Origin: a virus
Virus record (IMG/VR): IMGVR_UViG_3300023184_000218
Location: 1 to 45,709 of that record
Direction: 5' to 3' (one strand)
Length of the DNA: 45,709 nucleotides
Shown here: one piece after another, positions 8,094 through 16,752 of the stretch
Layout of the letters: each line of letters begins with the position of its first letter
Position numbering within the stretch: position 1 is the stretch's first letter
Notes under the pieces: generated by a model
What the model saw: the letters and a program-made list of their open reading frames with translations, nothing else
Database searches by the model: none
What the model was told of the DNA's origin: nothing
Program-made: the position numbers and the translations under genes

Positions 8094-9653
8094 TTAGAAC
8101 ATGTTTTTAAGTATTGAAATAGGGAATGCTTTAGGCGCAGCACCAGAAGAGTTAGCCTTCCATGTTCTTTTAGCTAGTATTAAATGTTGCTTCATACCTG
8201 CACTTGACCTGCTCCAATATATAGACATAGAGACAACGACATAATTGCCAGACAAAAACTCATCTTTAGTTGGAGTCATAGCTGTATTATTTTCTCTATT
8301 AGGAAGATTTCCAACATTCTGTTGTCTTATACCCCCGCTCGAAACGTAAATGGCAACAGGTATAACCTGACCTCTATAAATTCCAGGAAAGAAATCAGTG
8401 AGCTCCACTTCTAGTGTTAGTTTTGTGCAATCGTTTATATTGATAAGATTCTGATATTTTGCATGATAATAATTTTTATGTACACCATCATTAGCAGAAA
8501 CCTGTGTATTCAATACACCAAGCCATTCTCTTCTTTTTTCTTCCTTGTACTCATTTCCCCTAGCTCTTCCTTTTTGTAGGATGGAACCTACACCAACGTG
8601 CTCAGCAGTGATTGATTCTATTGGGTAGCTAACATATTTTTGTTTAGGATCGTCATTTGCATCGTTTTCGTCATAGAATCCTATATCAGTAATATAGCCG
8701 CTCTCATTTACATTATTACCTGCTCTAGAAGTTAATGTATATCCATTTATGAAATACGGAACTAAGCCAAATCCTACCCTATTAGTTATTACTAAAGGTA
8801 CTGTTTGAGCTGTTGGAGCGGTTCCCTCTGGAATAGCAGCATCTATCTTATTACCTGCTGACGTGTATCCTGGTAAAATCCTAGCCTCAGCTTTAGGATC
8901 TTCGTCAAAGGCAAATTGAGCTCCAAGATTAACGAAATTGAGATTATAATAAGGATCTATCCAGCAATCATAAAAGCTCGTATCATCGTCTTTATATGAT
9001 CTGAGCGAAACCTCCCGAATGAAATCATAATAAGAATAATTTGGACATATCCAAGTCATTTTATCATCTAGAGATTTATCATTAGACGAAAACCCTAAAT
9101 TCAGATCTTGCGAAACCTCCAGCAGAGTATCATGGGAATTTAAACTGCTGAATGATTTTATTCTGTTTGTATAAAGCCCAGGTATTCTGCATTCTGCAAC
9201 TATGCTAAATCTTAAATTAATTCCCCTTCCTTCGGGATCACTTCCGGTTTCTGAATATTTGCTTGACACATCACTAGAAACATTCAATATATTAAAATCC
9301 ATTCTTATTGGCTTATAATAATCACCGGGTGCTCTCATATAAAGTGAAACTATGTCTCCATCTTTAGGATAATTCACAGAGATAAATATGCTTTCAGCTG
9401 CGATAAAAGAAAATCTGATGACTGGAATAAAGCCGCCAAGATCCATGTCAAATTTAGTAAGATACAATGAAATGTTATATCCATTAATTGAAATAAAAGG
9501 GACATTTAATCCTGTAGATTTTTCCGCTGTTTCCCCTGAGCTTCTTAATGAATCAACATCGGTAGCACCATTAGCAAAGTCAGTCTGAATTAGCTCATCC
9601 AGCTTCATATTGTTTAGCGCTACACTAGATATAATTATAGAATCTCTTTCCAT
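8094..9653 (-). CDS. Baseplate hub protein (gp27/gpD-like)
   Basis: 519 residues. The middle (DLNLGFSSNDKSLDDKMTWI, then YYDFIREVSLRSY and FYDCWIDPYYNLNFVNLG) is characteristic of hub proteins related to T4 gp27 and P2 gpD: a 'short residue flexible domain, then F.D....L.F' segment. Such hubs form a trimer between tail tube and spike, and the gp5-like spike is encoded two genes downstream. The N-terminal half is beta-rich. The C-terminal part (LTLEVELTDFFPGIYRGQVI) fits the barrel domain that carries the tube. The gene starts 6 bases after the gp53-like gene stop. Family level is likely; T4-type oligomer is inferred. Confidence 0.75.
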   Translation of the reverse strand: MERDSIIISSVALNNMKLDELIQTDFANGATDVDSLRSSGETAEKSTGLNVPFISINGYNISLYLTKFDMDLGGFIPVIRFSFIAAESIFISVNYPKDGDIVSLYMRAPGDYYKPIRMDFNILNVSSDVSSKYSETGSDPEGRGINLRFSIVAECRIPGLYTNRIKSFSSLNSHDTLLEVSQDLNLGFSSNDKSLDDKMTWICPNYSYYDFIREVSLRSYKDDDTSFYDCWIDPYYNLNFVNLGAQFAFDEDPKAEARILPGYTSAGNKIDAAIPEGTAPTAQTVPLVITNRVGFGLVPYFINGYTLTSRAGNNVNESGYITDIGFYDENDANDDPKQKYVSYPIESITAEHVGVGSILQKGRARGNEYKEEKRREWLGVLNTQVSANDGVHKNYYHAKYQNLININDCTKLTLEVELTDFFPGIYRGQVIPVAIYVSSGGIRQQNVGNLPNRENNTAMTPTKDEFLSGNYVVVSMSIYWSRSSAGMKQHLILAKRTWKANSSGAAPKAFPISILKNMF

Positions 9654-9659
9654 TTATCT

Positions 9660-10250
9660 TTAGTTTGTCTGTGGTGTATTAAATCCACCTCCCCCAGCAT
9701 TCGGAGCAAATACAAAAAATCCATTCTTCCTGAATATAGGTTTTTCCCCAGGTTGTAAAACGTTAGGCGGAAGATTAAGCTCAGGTTTATTTTTTATTTT
9801 ATCTTGTAAAAATTTTTTTCTGCCATCGCTTACCTTAAATTTCTTCTGCTCCTGATTTTTCTTAAATACGTTATTAGGATTTGTGTTTGTATTAGAAGAA
9901 ACTTCCTGATTCTGTGCTTTCTTAACTCTAAAAGATTCCTTTACTGTACCAGAATCGGGAATTGCTAAAGCCATACCTTCTTTTAAAGAAAAAGGATTAC
10001 CTATTGCATTAAACTTTAATAGCGATCCAACCATACCAGGATCTCCCAGCTTAATAGCTGCTATTAAATCGGGTCTCATTTGGTAATACTCGGTAACGAT
10101 AAAAAAGGAAGCTATAGATACTGGTAAGTTGTTATAAGTTATTGATGCTTTAGTTAAATCCCATATACCATAAGTCCCTGTAGAATTCAAATTATTTTGT
10201 GGATTGAATACCGATTTATTCTGAGTAATAGTGTCTATTATTAATGCCAT
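9660..10250 (-). CDS. Baseplate wedge gp53-like / LysM-like protein
   Basis: 196 residues. The first ~100 residues (TYGIWDLTKASITYNNLPVS, FIVTEYYQMRPDLIAAIKLG, GNPFSLKEGMALAIPDSG) match the wedge pattern seen in T4 gp53 and P2 gpX-like proteins, where a LysM-type motif ends in 'PF.L..G..L.IP'. The rest is Asn/Lys-rich and likely disordered, with a Gly-rich end (FAPNAGGGGFNTPQTN). Such proteins help staple wedges around the hub. The start ATG follows the previous stop by 10 bases, and the hub gene follows 6 bases after the end. Confidence 0.65.
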   Translation of the reverse strand: MALIIDTITQNKSVFNPQNNLNSTGTYGIWDLTKASITYNNLPVSIASFFIVTEYYQMRPDLIAAIKLGDPGMVGSLLKFNAIGNPFSLKEGMALAIPDSGTVKESFRVKKAQNQEVSSNTNTNPNNVFKKNQEQKKFKVSDGRKKFLQDKIKNKPELNLPPNVLQPGEKPIFRKNGFFVFAPNAGGGGFNTPQTN

Positions 10251-10260
10251 TTTATATTAA

Positions 10261-12135
10261 TTAATTTCCTCCTGGACCTTTCATGTCAGCTAGATTGTCA
10301 ATACTGCTCTTCCATAATCCATCTTGCAATCCTTGATCTGGCGTATCCCCACTAAGTACGTTTCCTGCCACATCAGCAAAGGATCCAAAGCTTTGTAAGT
10401 TAGCAGACGTTTTTTCAGAGCTATGATAAAGCCTTCCGTCTCCCCTATTGAATATGCTTTCAATCTCTCCCCTTTCTCTGTCTCTTGCGTGTTTGAGTTT
10501 GAATGTTGCTTTCATAGTAGTTGGAAAATCATCAGGGCCTAGTGTGTCACCAAATTCAATGCTAACATCATCACATAGCAAATTTCCAATCATTGCAATA
10601 GGATTACAAGGATTACCTATAACTACGTGCCATTCTCCTATCGGTGCTCCAGTTAAAAAGCTTAAAGGTGCTTGGTACTTCTCTATAAATTCACCGGTAA
10701 TAGCTGTTTTCAAGAATCTAGAAGCATCGTCGCCCAAAGCATTTGTTATTTCTTTTAGCGTATCAGATATGTTATTTCCTGCATTTTTGCCTAGCCTTGT
10801 ATAGATCTCTTTTATCTTATCAATCAATGCCTGATCATTTTCTCCTCCGCCACCTCCACCTGTAGTTTCTGGTGTCTCAGCTGAATCTCCGCCACTAGTG
10901 AGGTTACCTAATTTGGATCCGTATGTAAGTAGCCATCCCATAGGATCTTTATAATATTCCTGTAGACCTTCGTCTCCACCAGGAAATCCTATGGCAGGGA
11001 AATTGGAGTTATATCTAATATCTGGGGTTAAAAAATTCCCATAATTTGTACCGATCGATAAAAGATTACCCATCAAATCCAAAAAAGCAGCCTTACTGTT
11101 AACTTCGCCTACAGAGCTTAATTCATATTCAAATATCAGATTTAATCCGGCCCAGCTAAAACTAAGACCTGTATTTCTAGTGTATCCATTGGTAACAACA
11201 TCAACAGGGGTCCAAATATATTCTCCCATTATACCAGCCCTTTCCTTAGAAAGATCTCTTAGCCCCTTAGCTCTTATACCCTTAGATATAGTTTCATCCT
11301 TGTCAGTTGCAATAATAACGCCTTCAGCAAGAGCTGCACCTGCATCAAAAGCATTACCCATTCCCTCTGATATTTTTTGCAAAACACCACCAAAAAACTT
11401 AACCGGGCCATCCTGAAAGAATCCCTTAGAAAAAGCTTCTTGTACTAAAGTAGCACCCTGATTGCTTTCTTGCCAATTTATACCTGTGCTGAATGTTATA
11501 AGGTCACTTAGAACATTTCCAGTATTACCGCCAAACCAAGTAACTGCCTGTGCAACGGGTCTTCCTGCTCCCCCTGCATGATACGATTCACTGCTTTTAA
11601 TATTATTTTTAGATCCAGGCACAGAAAGATTATCCAAAACTGGGGTAGGAAATCTTCTTAGAGTTATCATGTAGTTGTTAGGAATGGTGCCGTAGTGCTT
11701 ACAATACAAGAAGTCTTTCCAATAATAAGGCGCGGAAAGCCCCCCTATTATAGACCCCTCTATATTACCGAGGAGCCCCCTTAATATTCCTGTGTTCTGA
11801 TCACTTGCTGCTTCGAATGTTGCAGTTTCTCTAACTAAAAACCCAGCTGTTGGATTTTTGGACTGTATTGAGGATACCTTAGTGTTATAGTTGGAAGACT
11901 CCGATCTATAATAAGCATCAACGAAATCATTTCCACCGCTTCCTAGAGAATAAAAAAGGTATTGGCCGTATTTTCCAGGAGTCCTCTTAGCAGCCTCGTA
12001 GAATAAACTTCTAGCAGTCGGACCCTTATATGGATTATTAGAACCTAGATTGCTTGCTTCTGATATTATATCATTAGCAGTACCCTGAAGTGTTGCTTCA
12101 TAGAGTAGGCCAATCTTTTGCTTATCTATTGACAT
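10261..12135 (-). CDS. Large tail/baseplate structural protein
   Basis: 624 residues. The segment YCKHYGTIPNNYMITLRRFP followed by TPVLDNL is one I associate with structural proteins of large myoviruses, but I cannot name the family. A Gly-rich linker (ETTGGGGGGEN) near 410-420 separates the N-terminal part from a C-terminal region (PIGEWHVVIGNPCNPIAMIG, LGPDDFPTTMKATFKLKHAR) that looks like a beta-barrel domain; such 'P..WH...GNP' modules occur in tail tube and baseplate proteins. It is followed 10 bases later by the gp53-like gene. No T4 homologue is named with confidence. Confidence 0.7.
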   Translation of the reverse strand: MSIDKQKIGLLYEATLQGTANDIISEASNLGSNNPYKGPTARSLFYEAAKRTPGKYGQYLFYSLGSGGNDFVDAYYRSESSNYNTKVSSIQSKNPTAGFLVRETATFEAASDQNTGILRGLLGNIEGSIIGGLSAPYYWKDFLYCKHYGTIPNNYMITLRRFPTPVLDNLSVPGSKNNIKSSESYHAGGAGRPVAQAVTWFGGNTGNVLSDLITFSTGINWQESNQGATLVQEAFSKGFFQDGPVKFFGGVLQKISEGMGNAFDAGAALAEGVIIATDKDETISKGIRAKGLRDLSKERAGIMGEYIWTPVDVVTNGYTRNTGLSFSWAGLNLIFEYELSSVGEVNSKAAFLDLMGNLLSIGTNYGNFLTPDIRYNSNFPAIGFPGGDEGLQEYYKDPMGWLLTYGSKLGNLTSGGDSAETPETTGGGGGGENDQALIDKIKEIYTRLGKNAGNNISDTLKEITNALGDDASRFLKTAITGEFIEKYQAPLSFLTGAPIGEWHVVIGNPCNPIAMIGNLLCDDVSIEFGDTLGPDDFPTTMKATFKLKHARDRERGEIESIFNRGDGRLYHSSEKTSANLQSFGSFADVAGNVLSGDTPDQGLQDGLWKSSIDNLADMKGPGGN

Positions 12136-12155
12136 TTTTAACTATCCCCATTTTT

Positions 12156-12485
12156 TTACAAATCGTGGATAGCATAGTCTATTATTTCGGAGAAATCCTC
12201 AAGAAACTCCCCTAAATTTGATTTAAAATCAGGAGGCATGTTTCTATAGCAAACAAGTATACTATCACACTTATTACTATATATTCCTTGAGTTATTTTA
12301 TTGCGAATTGAATGATTTAGTATAAATTCAGATTCTGGATTTAGATTAACTGTCTCATATCCAAGATCTCTTATTATTTTAGTTATATCTATAACATAGA
12401 AATCACAAGAAAAAATTGATTTTTTTCTTGCCTCTTTGGGTGAGTGCTTGGAAATATAAAAATTCACATTAATCCTTTTATCCAT
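12156..12485 (-). CDS. Uncharacterised 109-residue protein
   Basis: Not recognised. It is a compact alpha/beta sequence: INVNFYISKHSPKEARKKSI, a hydrophobic strand FYVIDITKIIRDLGY, CDSILVCYRNMPPDF, and a helical end FLEDFSEIIDYAIHDL. Its length and position just before the tail structural genes would suit an assembly factor, but there is no direct evidence. It starts 3 bases after the stop of the preceding 92-residue gene, so the two are surely coexpressed. Confidence 0.6.
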   Translation of the reverse strand: MDKRINVNFYISKHSPKEARKKSIFSCDFYVIDITKIIRDLGYETVNLNPESEFILNHSIRNKITQGIYSNKCDSILVCYRNMPPDFKSNLGEFLEDFSEIIDYAIHDL

Positions 12486-12488
12486 TCA

Positions 12489-12767
12489 TTAAGTATTTTC
12501 TATTTTATCCCAGTCTTTATTCATAAGCATGGACTGGAAACTCCCATAATCATTTGATTCGTTACGGTAAATAAATATCTCATTATCTTTGACACTATCG
12601 GGTTTTTGTGATTTCTTATTTGCAATTTCTTGATTCTTCATATCTTGAAGATTTTGCCTATGCAATTCTTTTCCATTTTCTAAGTTAGATGTTGTTGAAA
12701 ATGGCTTATGTGGTTTAAGTAAACCGAAATGTTTAAGAAGTTTTCTTCTCTCTCTTCTGTTCTGCAT
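12489..12767 (-). CDS. Small basic protein, 92 residues, unknown
   Basis: The N-terminus MQNRRERRKLLKHFGLLKPH is a strongly basic helix, followed by a polar, Asn/Lys-rich, probably disordered middle and a short acidic end. The pattern 'NRRERRKLLK' recurs at the start of small phage proteins of unknown role. The start is preceded by an A/T-only stretch. A 14-base gap separates it from the Nudix gene upstream and 3 bases from the next gene. Confidence 0.55.
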   Translation of the reverse strand: MQNRRERRKLLKHFGLLKPHKPFSTTSNLENGKELHRQNLQDMKNQEIANKKSQKPDSVKDNEIFIYRNESNDYGSFQSMLMNKDWDKIENT

Positions 12768-12781
12768 TTTTTTTATTTTTT

Positions 12782-13369
12782 TTAAATTTCTACAGTAAAT
12801 CCTTTTGATTTTCCAAAAGTTGAATCGTCTCTATTATAAAGGTCCATGCCAACCACGAATTTAAAAAGTTTTAAAAATATAGCAGGAATGAAAACATCCT
12901 TTGCTTTAACAACATCATTAGCAGGGATGAATATAAATTCGGATAATTTTTCACTCTCTGATCCATCGGTTGTTGCTATATCCTTATCTAAACCTGTAAC
13001 ATCAACGCCAAAACATGGATGCTCTGCATCAACCATTTTAGAAGCTGTTACAGTTCCTAAAAAATGCCATTTAGAATTATCTGTAACATCAAATCCAGAT
13101 TCTTCTTTAAGCTCTCTTTTTGCGGTCTCCAGAAAATCTGGATCTTCGTCTTCTGATGTCCCCGAAATGAGACTAATAGAATATCCGCCCTCTCTGAAAG
13201 GGTTTTTTTCCTTCAGAACTCCTAGCATTAAAGGCAATCCCTGGTCATCGTTAATAAAGGGGAGTATCATAACGGACTCTACCGTTGATCTTATGCCTAC
13301 TTTACCTTCTCTCTCTATAACATCAAATCTAGGCGTAGAAGAAAGTATTTTTTCTTGTGAGTTATTCAT
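12782..13369 (-). CDS. Nudix hydrolase-like protein
   Basis: 195 residues. The core of the Nudix box is present: R85-E-L-K-E-E-S-G-F93 (family REUXEEXGU), which coordinates Mg2+ for cleaving nucleoside diphosphate-linked compounds. The preceding Gly is present (ISGTSEDEDPDFLETAK), but the box is stretched and the usual Glu eight residues before the Arg is Pro, so the enzyme may be divergent. Flanking beta strands (VMILPFINDDQGLPLMLGVL; YSISLISG) fit the fold. The start overlaps the upstream gene end by 8 bases. The substrate cannot be told; it could clean modified nucleotides or process NAD/ADP-ribose or RNA caps. Confidence 0.7.
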   Translation of the reverse strand: MNNSQEKILSSTPRFDVIEREGKVGIRSTVESVMILPFINDDQGLPLMLGVLKEKNPFREGGYSISLISGTSEDEDPDFLETAKRELKEESGFDVTDNSKWHFLGTVTASKMVDAEHPCFGVDVTGLDKDIATTDGSESEKLSEFIFIPANDVVKAKDVFIPAIFLKLFKFVVGMDLYNRDDSTFGKSKGFTVEI

Positions 13370-14003
13370 CGTCGGGTTTTTTATTGTTTGTTACTAATGC
13401 TTTTTTTTCCTGAACTTTAGGGGTTTCTTTCTTTTCATAATATGATTTTTCAATAGAATCTGCAAGAGAGGCTTTAATATCATTTATATCAACCCCATCT
13501 AAAACAAAGTCTATTATTTCTCTTTCCGCATCTTCAAAAGAGCCCGATAAAACGTTGTAAAGATCTTTTGATGGAAGATTCAATTTTATATTAATTGAAA
13601 CATCAACCATGTTCTTTTTCTGTTTTTTCAGTAGCTTATATATCGGAGAATCGTTTTGTTGGATTTTTGGATCTTCGTATATGATGGACGTAACGGTTGT
13701 TTGCTCATTAGGTTTTGGATAATTAACAGGTGCACTGTGGACGGGCTGTGCGGGTAACATTATTACATACTCGCTAAGAAGCTCAGAGTTTATTCTTTTC
13801 CCGCTTTCAAATACTATGAATGTAGCATCCCCATTTAATACGATATCTTTATATTTTTCATCCATTCCAATATCATCACCTTTGATCCACTGATAGTCAA
13901 ATGCACCATAGTATGAACGAGCATCGTTTATTGTTTGTTCGCTTATTTCCATTTTTTTCTTTTTTTTATCCTTCTTATTAAATAATGAAGATAGTATCCC
14001 CAT
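13362..14003 (-). CDS. Uncharacterised protein with basic N-terminus
   Basis: The frame is open from 14069, but ATG at 14003 (MGILSSLFNKKDKKKKK) is the better start; the longer version would need TTG or GTG. From 14003 the protein has about 213 residues: a short hydrophobic/basic head, a middle domain (DATFIVFESGKRINSELLSE; YVIMLPAQPV), and an acidic-then-basic helical tail. The segment DVSINIKLNLPSKDLYNVLS followed by a helical acidic region is predicted alpha/beta. The function is not recognised. The downstream Nudix gene overlaps its end, so the two may work together. A stretch of 98 bases without a gene lies between the end of the next upstream gene (14168) and the frame's 14069 limit. 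Confidence 0.6.
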   Translation of the reverse strand: MGILSSLFNKKDKKKKKMEISEQTINDARSYYGAFDYQWIKGDDIGMDEKYKDIVLNGDATFIVFESGKRINSELLSEYVIMLPAQPVHSAPVNYPKPNEQTTVTSIIYEDPKIQQNDSPIYKLLKKQKKNMVDVSINIKLNLPSKDLYNVLSGSFEDAEREIIDFVLDGVDINDIKASLADSIEKSYYEKKETPKVQEKKALVTNNKKPDDE

Positions 14004-14167
14004 AGCTTTACTTTTTATTGGATTTTTTAGTAATTGTTTCTGTAGTTTTTTGATTATACGATTCACCAAATAATCTTAGGTTGCTGTAAAGATCATTAAT
14101 AGTTGCCACAGAGAATATCCATATCTAATTGTAGAAATTAGAGGTCTCTTTGTTTCGGCTTTAAAAT

Positions 14168-15085
14168 TTATTCTTTTGGTAGTTTTGAAGAGATCTCTTC
14201 CACGTCCTTTTTATCCATGAATTCGGAAAGGAGTGCTGCTACATTTTTTAGCATTTCTCTGTCTTCTGATCTTGACTCTACTGATCTTTTATAGTGATTG
14301 AATAATGACTCCTCGTCTGTATTATTCTGTATACACATTGACCTTTTGGTTAGATACTTAATATATGGATCTGGATTTTTTATCTCGCTAAATCCTTTAT
14401 TCACTGTAATTACGTTCATATTAGGAATTTTGAAAGATGTTTTCTTGTCTAATGAATCATTGTTTATGTAAACGCAAGGGTGATGATCACTAGGATTTAG
14501 ATATATTTTAAACTTTGATAAAAAATCTTCTTTACTTCTTTTTGTTATTTCAATAAGCATACCATTATCCAGTGTAGCATCCCAAACATAATCACCGCAG
14601 GATTTAAAAGATTCTACGGAACCTGGGATTCCTATCAGATCCATAAGCAATTCCACATCGTCCTGTGCATTTTGTTTTGTTCTTTCCTGCCCTGTTGTTT
14701 TTGAATTCTCTAAATGATTAGCAAAATCTTCAATAAAATCTTCTATCCTGGATTTATTTACACCCTTTGATAACCATTTTGAGTATGTATTGATATTCAA
14801 TTCTATTATAGATCCATCACTATCTTTTTTAATAGAAACTGCGTTATTAGGTATCCATATATAATCCGATTCGTTACCGTCATTATTAACATAACAAATA
14901 GCTATAGATGTCTCATTTTTCTTTGGTATTATTATCTTATCAGGTGTGGTTTCTTTGCCTTCCGCTGTTAGATCAACGGGTGATATGATATACCCTCCGT
15001 TCCAAGAATCTTTAATCCCAGGTATATTATAAGACTCGCTCTCGTTAATCTTAGACTTCTGAAAATCATTAAATCCTAGTATCAT
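14168..15085 (-). CDS. Uncharacterised protein with a T4-like capsid-targeting N-terminus
   Basis: The start is set at ATG 15085, one base after the stop of the preceding gene, giving MILGFNDFQKSKINE then SES. This head matches the T4 internal-protein targeting pattern (aromatic/charged residues, then (L/I)-x-Glu at 13-15), so cleavage after Glu15 is plausible. The body of ~290 residues contains SWNGGYIISPVDLTAEGKET, IAICYVNNDGNESDYIWIPN and a helical C-terminus. I do not recognise a family. If the targeting reading is right it is packed in the head, perhaps as an injected effector. Confidence 0.6.
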   Translation of the reverse strand: MILGFNDFQKSKINESESYNIPGIKDSWNGGYIISPVDLTAEGKETTPDKIIIPKKNETSIAICYVNNDGNESDYIWIPNNAVSIKKDSDGSIIELNINTYSKWLSKGVNKSRIEDFIEDFANHLENSKTTGQERTKQNAQDDVELLMDLIGIPGSVESFKSCGDYVWDATLDNGMLIEITKRSKEDFLSKFKIYLNPSDHHPCVYINNDSLDKKTSFKIPNMNVITVNKGFSEIKNPDPYIKYLTKRSMCIQNNTDEESLFNHYKRSVESRSEDREMLKNVAALLSEFMDKKDVEEISSKLPKE

Positions 15086-15086
15086 C

Positions 15087-15533
15087 TTAGTTTCTATAAT
15101 CGCTTCCAAAGGAAACAGTAATTTTGAATTTTTTAGGATCAGTAGACTTATTCATATCAATAGTCAAATTATTAGGATAGGTAGGTATTACACTAGCAAG
15201 TTTATCAACATGAAGCTGACTGTAATCTATAGTTTTACCTGGGATTAGATCCATATCGAATTTTTTAGGCTCTTCATTTGGATAATCATCCACGCTAAAT
15301 TCAAGTTCTACCAAATTAATATTAAATATAAGATCATCAATACCTGCTTTTTTAACTATAAGATCCACGCTATATTCAATAAAAGCTTTAGCATCGTCAA
15401 TATCAGCGTATTCTTCAGGCCTGTTAAAAAGATCAATCTCAATATACTTTAGCTCCATTCCAAATGAGTAATCTCCTCTAGAACTACCCTTTTTAGAAGA
15501 GCTAAATGCAGAATAGTCGTAAATTCTTCCCAC
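15087..15533 (-). CDS. Uncharacterised 148-residue protein
   Basis: Not recognised. The N-terminus (MGRIYDYSAFSSSKKGSSRG) is polar. A beta-rich core follows: YSFGMELKYIEIDLFNRPEE, LIFNINLVELEFSVDDYP, LTIDMNKSTDPKKFKITVSF. A GATATATA promoter candidate lies 20 bases upstream, making this the first gene of the long minus-strand operon that continues into the Nudix and baseplate genes. It stands back to back with the lone plus-strand gene. Confidence 0.6.
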   Translation of the reverse strand: MGRIYDYSAFSSSKKGSSRGDYSFGMELKYIEIDLFNRPEEYADIDDAKAFIEYSVDLIVKKAGIDDLIFNINLVELEFSVDDYPNEEPKKFDMDLIPGKTIDYSQLHVDKLASVIPTYPNNLTIDMNKSTDPKKFKITVSFGSDYRN

Positions 15534-15552
15534 TTTTGTTAGATTTTTCTTC

Positions 15553-15560
15553 TATATATC
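15553..15560 (-). promoter_or_regulatory. Candidate phage late promoter, GATATATA
   Basis: The minus strand reads TTAGATATATAGAAG, 20 bases before the start at 15533, in the divergent 88-base gap. Confidence 0.5.
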
Positions 15561-15583
15561 TAATTTACTATTTTTAATAACTG

Positions 15584-15593
15584 AAATATATAA
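15584..15593 (+). promoter_or_regulatory. Possible promoter of the plus-strand gene
   Basis: The plus strand carries AAATATATAA (GAAATATATAATT) 29 bases before the ATG at 15622. It shares ATATATA with the minus-strand motif but lacks the leading GAT, so it may belong to another promoter class. Confidence 0.3.
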
Positions 15594-15621
15594 TTAAGTA
15601 TGCTAACTAAATAATAATGGT

Positions 15622-16350
15622 ATGTCAAAGAGAATAAGTCCTATATGGTTTTTAAAAGAACCTATAGATCCAGAACACAAAGAGTATATCTTATTAGATT
15701 ACCTGAAGGAGATAAGTAAGGAATTAAACAAGGAAAATTGTTATTCCATAATGAAGGAAATATCTAAGATAGTTAAGATATTAAACGATTTTAGAAGAGG
15801 AAAGACGTTAAGCGAATACGCATTAAAGTCTCTAAAAAAAGAGGATAAAGCATATGCTAATTCATTTAGTATCGAAGAATTAGATCAGGATCAGCAGGAG
15901 ACCCTCATGTTAATTGTAGAAGAATCTCTGCAGACACTTTATGGATATTCTGAGGTTTGTCTAGACATTCTTAAAGAAGAAGAATCAAAAATAAAAATAT
16001 TCAGAATACAGTCTAAATTTGATGTCGATAATAAATTAGACAATTCGGGTATTGTTATCATAAGGAATATGGTAACAGATAAGTTACTTAATTACTTTTT
16101 TAAATCAAAAGTTAAAATGGAAACAGCGGAAGGTGATAAGGAGGTTTCAATTCTAAAGAAGATTCATCTAAAGAATTCTTTCTTCTCTCTAAATTATGAG
16201 TATATTTACCACGAAATACTAAACGAAATTAGCACGGGCATGAAATATTCGCCAAAATTTTATGTCGTTGAAATATACGAAAACTTCGAAGAAAGTTCAG
16301 AAATTCACAAGTTAGCCAAAGAGAAATTCATAGAACACATAGGAATATAA
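15622..16350 (+). CDS. Uncharacterised protein, the only plus-strand gene
   Basis: 242 residues, MSKRISPIWFLKEPIDPEHK then helical, Lys/Glu/Leu-rich sequence. Segments include YILLDYLKEISKELNKENCY, LMLIVEESLQTLYGYSEVCL, SGIVIIRNMVTDKLLNYFF and KFYVVEIYENFEESSEIHKL. There is no signal peptide or membrane helix. I do not recognise a family with certainty. It has its own divergent promoter region and ends in a shared bidirectional terminator, so it is an independent unit set against the direction of all other genes. That arrangement suits a gene expressed at a different time, but its role is unknown. Confidence 0.75.
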   Translation: MSKRISPIWFLKEPIDPEHKEYILLDYLKEISKELNKENCYSIMKEISKIVKILNDFRRGKTLSEYALKSLKKEDKAYANSFSIEELDQDQQETLMLIVEESLQTLYGYSEVCLDILKEEESKIKIFRIQSKFDVDNKLDNSGIVIIRNMVTDKLLNYFFKSKVKMETAEGDKEVSILKKIHLKNSFFSLNYEYIYHEILNEISTGMKYSPKFYVVEIYENFEESSEIHKLAKEKFIEHIGI

Positions 16351-16358
16351 AGACCACA

Positions 16359-16384
16359 AAAAAAGAGCCAATAGGCTCTTTTTT
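16359..16384. terminator. Bidirectional intrinsic terminator
   Basis: An 11-bp perfect stem (AAAAAAGAGCC / GGCTCTTTTTT) closes an AATA tetraloop, with A and T tracts on the two sides. It lies between the converging ends of the plus-strand gene (16350) and the minus-strand gene (16400), so it can stop transcripts from both. Confidence 0.85.
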
Positions 16385-16399
16385 ATTATATTATTTTTT

Positions 16400-16735
16400 T
16401 TAGAAATCATTTAGTCTTTTTATATCCAACGATTCGCTAGTATTCATATTAAAAACCCCACCTACCCCAGGAGCATCAATCATACCTGTCTTATCGTTCC
16501 CTATATTTATTCTGTAACCCGGCGCATCTATTTTAGATTGATTACCAAAAACCGAATCTGCGTAGCCAGCATAGTCATATGCAGGTTCTCTTTTTATTTC
16601 AGACTGTCCAGATTTTGGAGATATCTCACCTGACTGATTTTCAGCAGAAAGGGGTTTATATGTATTATCGTGAACTTTTGAAAGGAATTTCTTAAAATCT
16701 AAGATTTCTCTTTGCGATACATTTTGTATATTCAT
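16400..16735 (-). CDS. Uncharacterised 111-residue protein
   Basis: The N-terminus MNIQNVSQREILDFKKFLSK resembles the head of putative capsid-targeted proteins (FKKFL) but shows no (L/I)-x-Glu site close by. The remainder is Ser/Gly/Asn-rich and probably disordered, with two copies of an IDAPG motif (SKIDAPGYRIN; GMIDAPGVGG). It lies 17 bases after the 221-residue gene and just before the bidirectional terminator, so it is the last gene of that short operon. Function unknown. Confidence 0.6.
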   Translation of the reverse strand: MNIQNVSQREILDFKKFLSKVHDNTYKPLSAENQSGEISPKSGQSEIKREPAYDYAGYADSVFGNQSKIDAPGYRINIGNDKTGMIDAPGVGGVFNMNTSESLDIKRLNDF

Positions 16736-16752
16736 GGTTTTATTTTTTAATA

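Noticed and set aside
13637-13644. GATATATA inside the 213-residue gene
   Set aside because: It is 268 bases from the next start and lies in coding sequence; about this many chance matches are expected.
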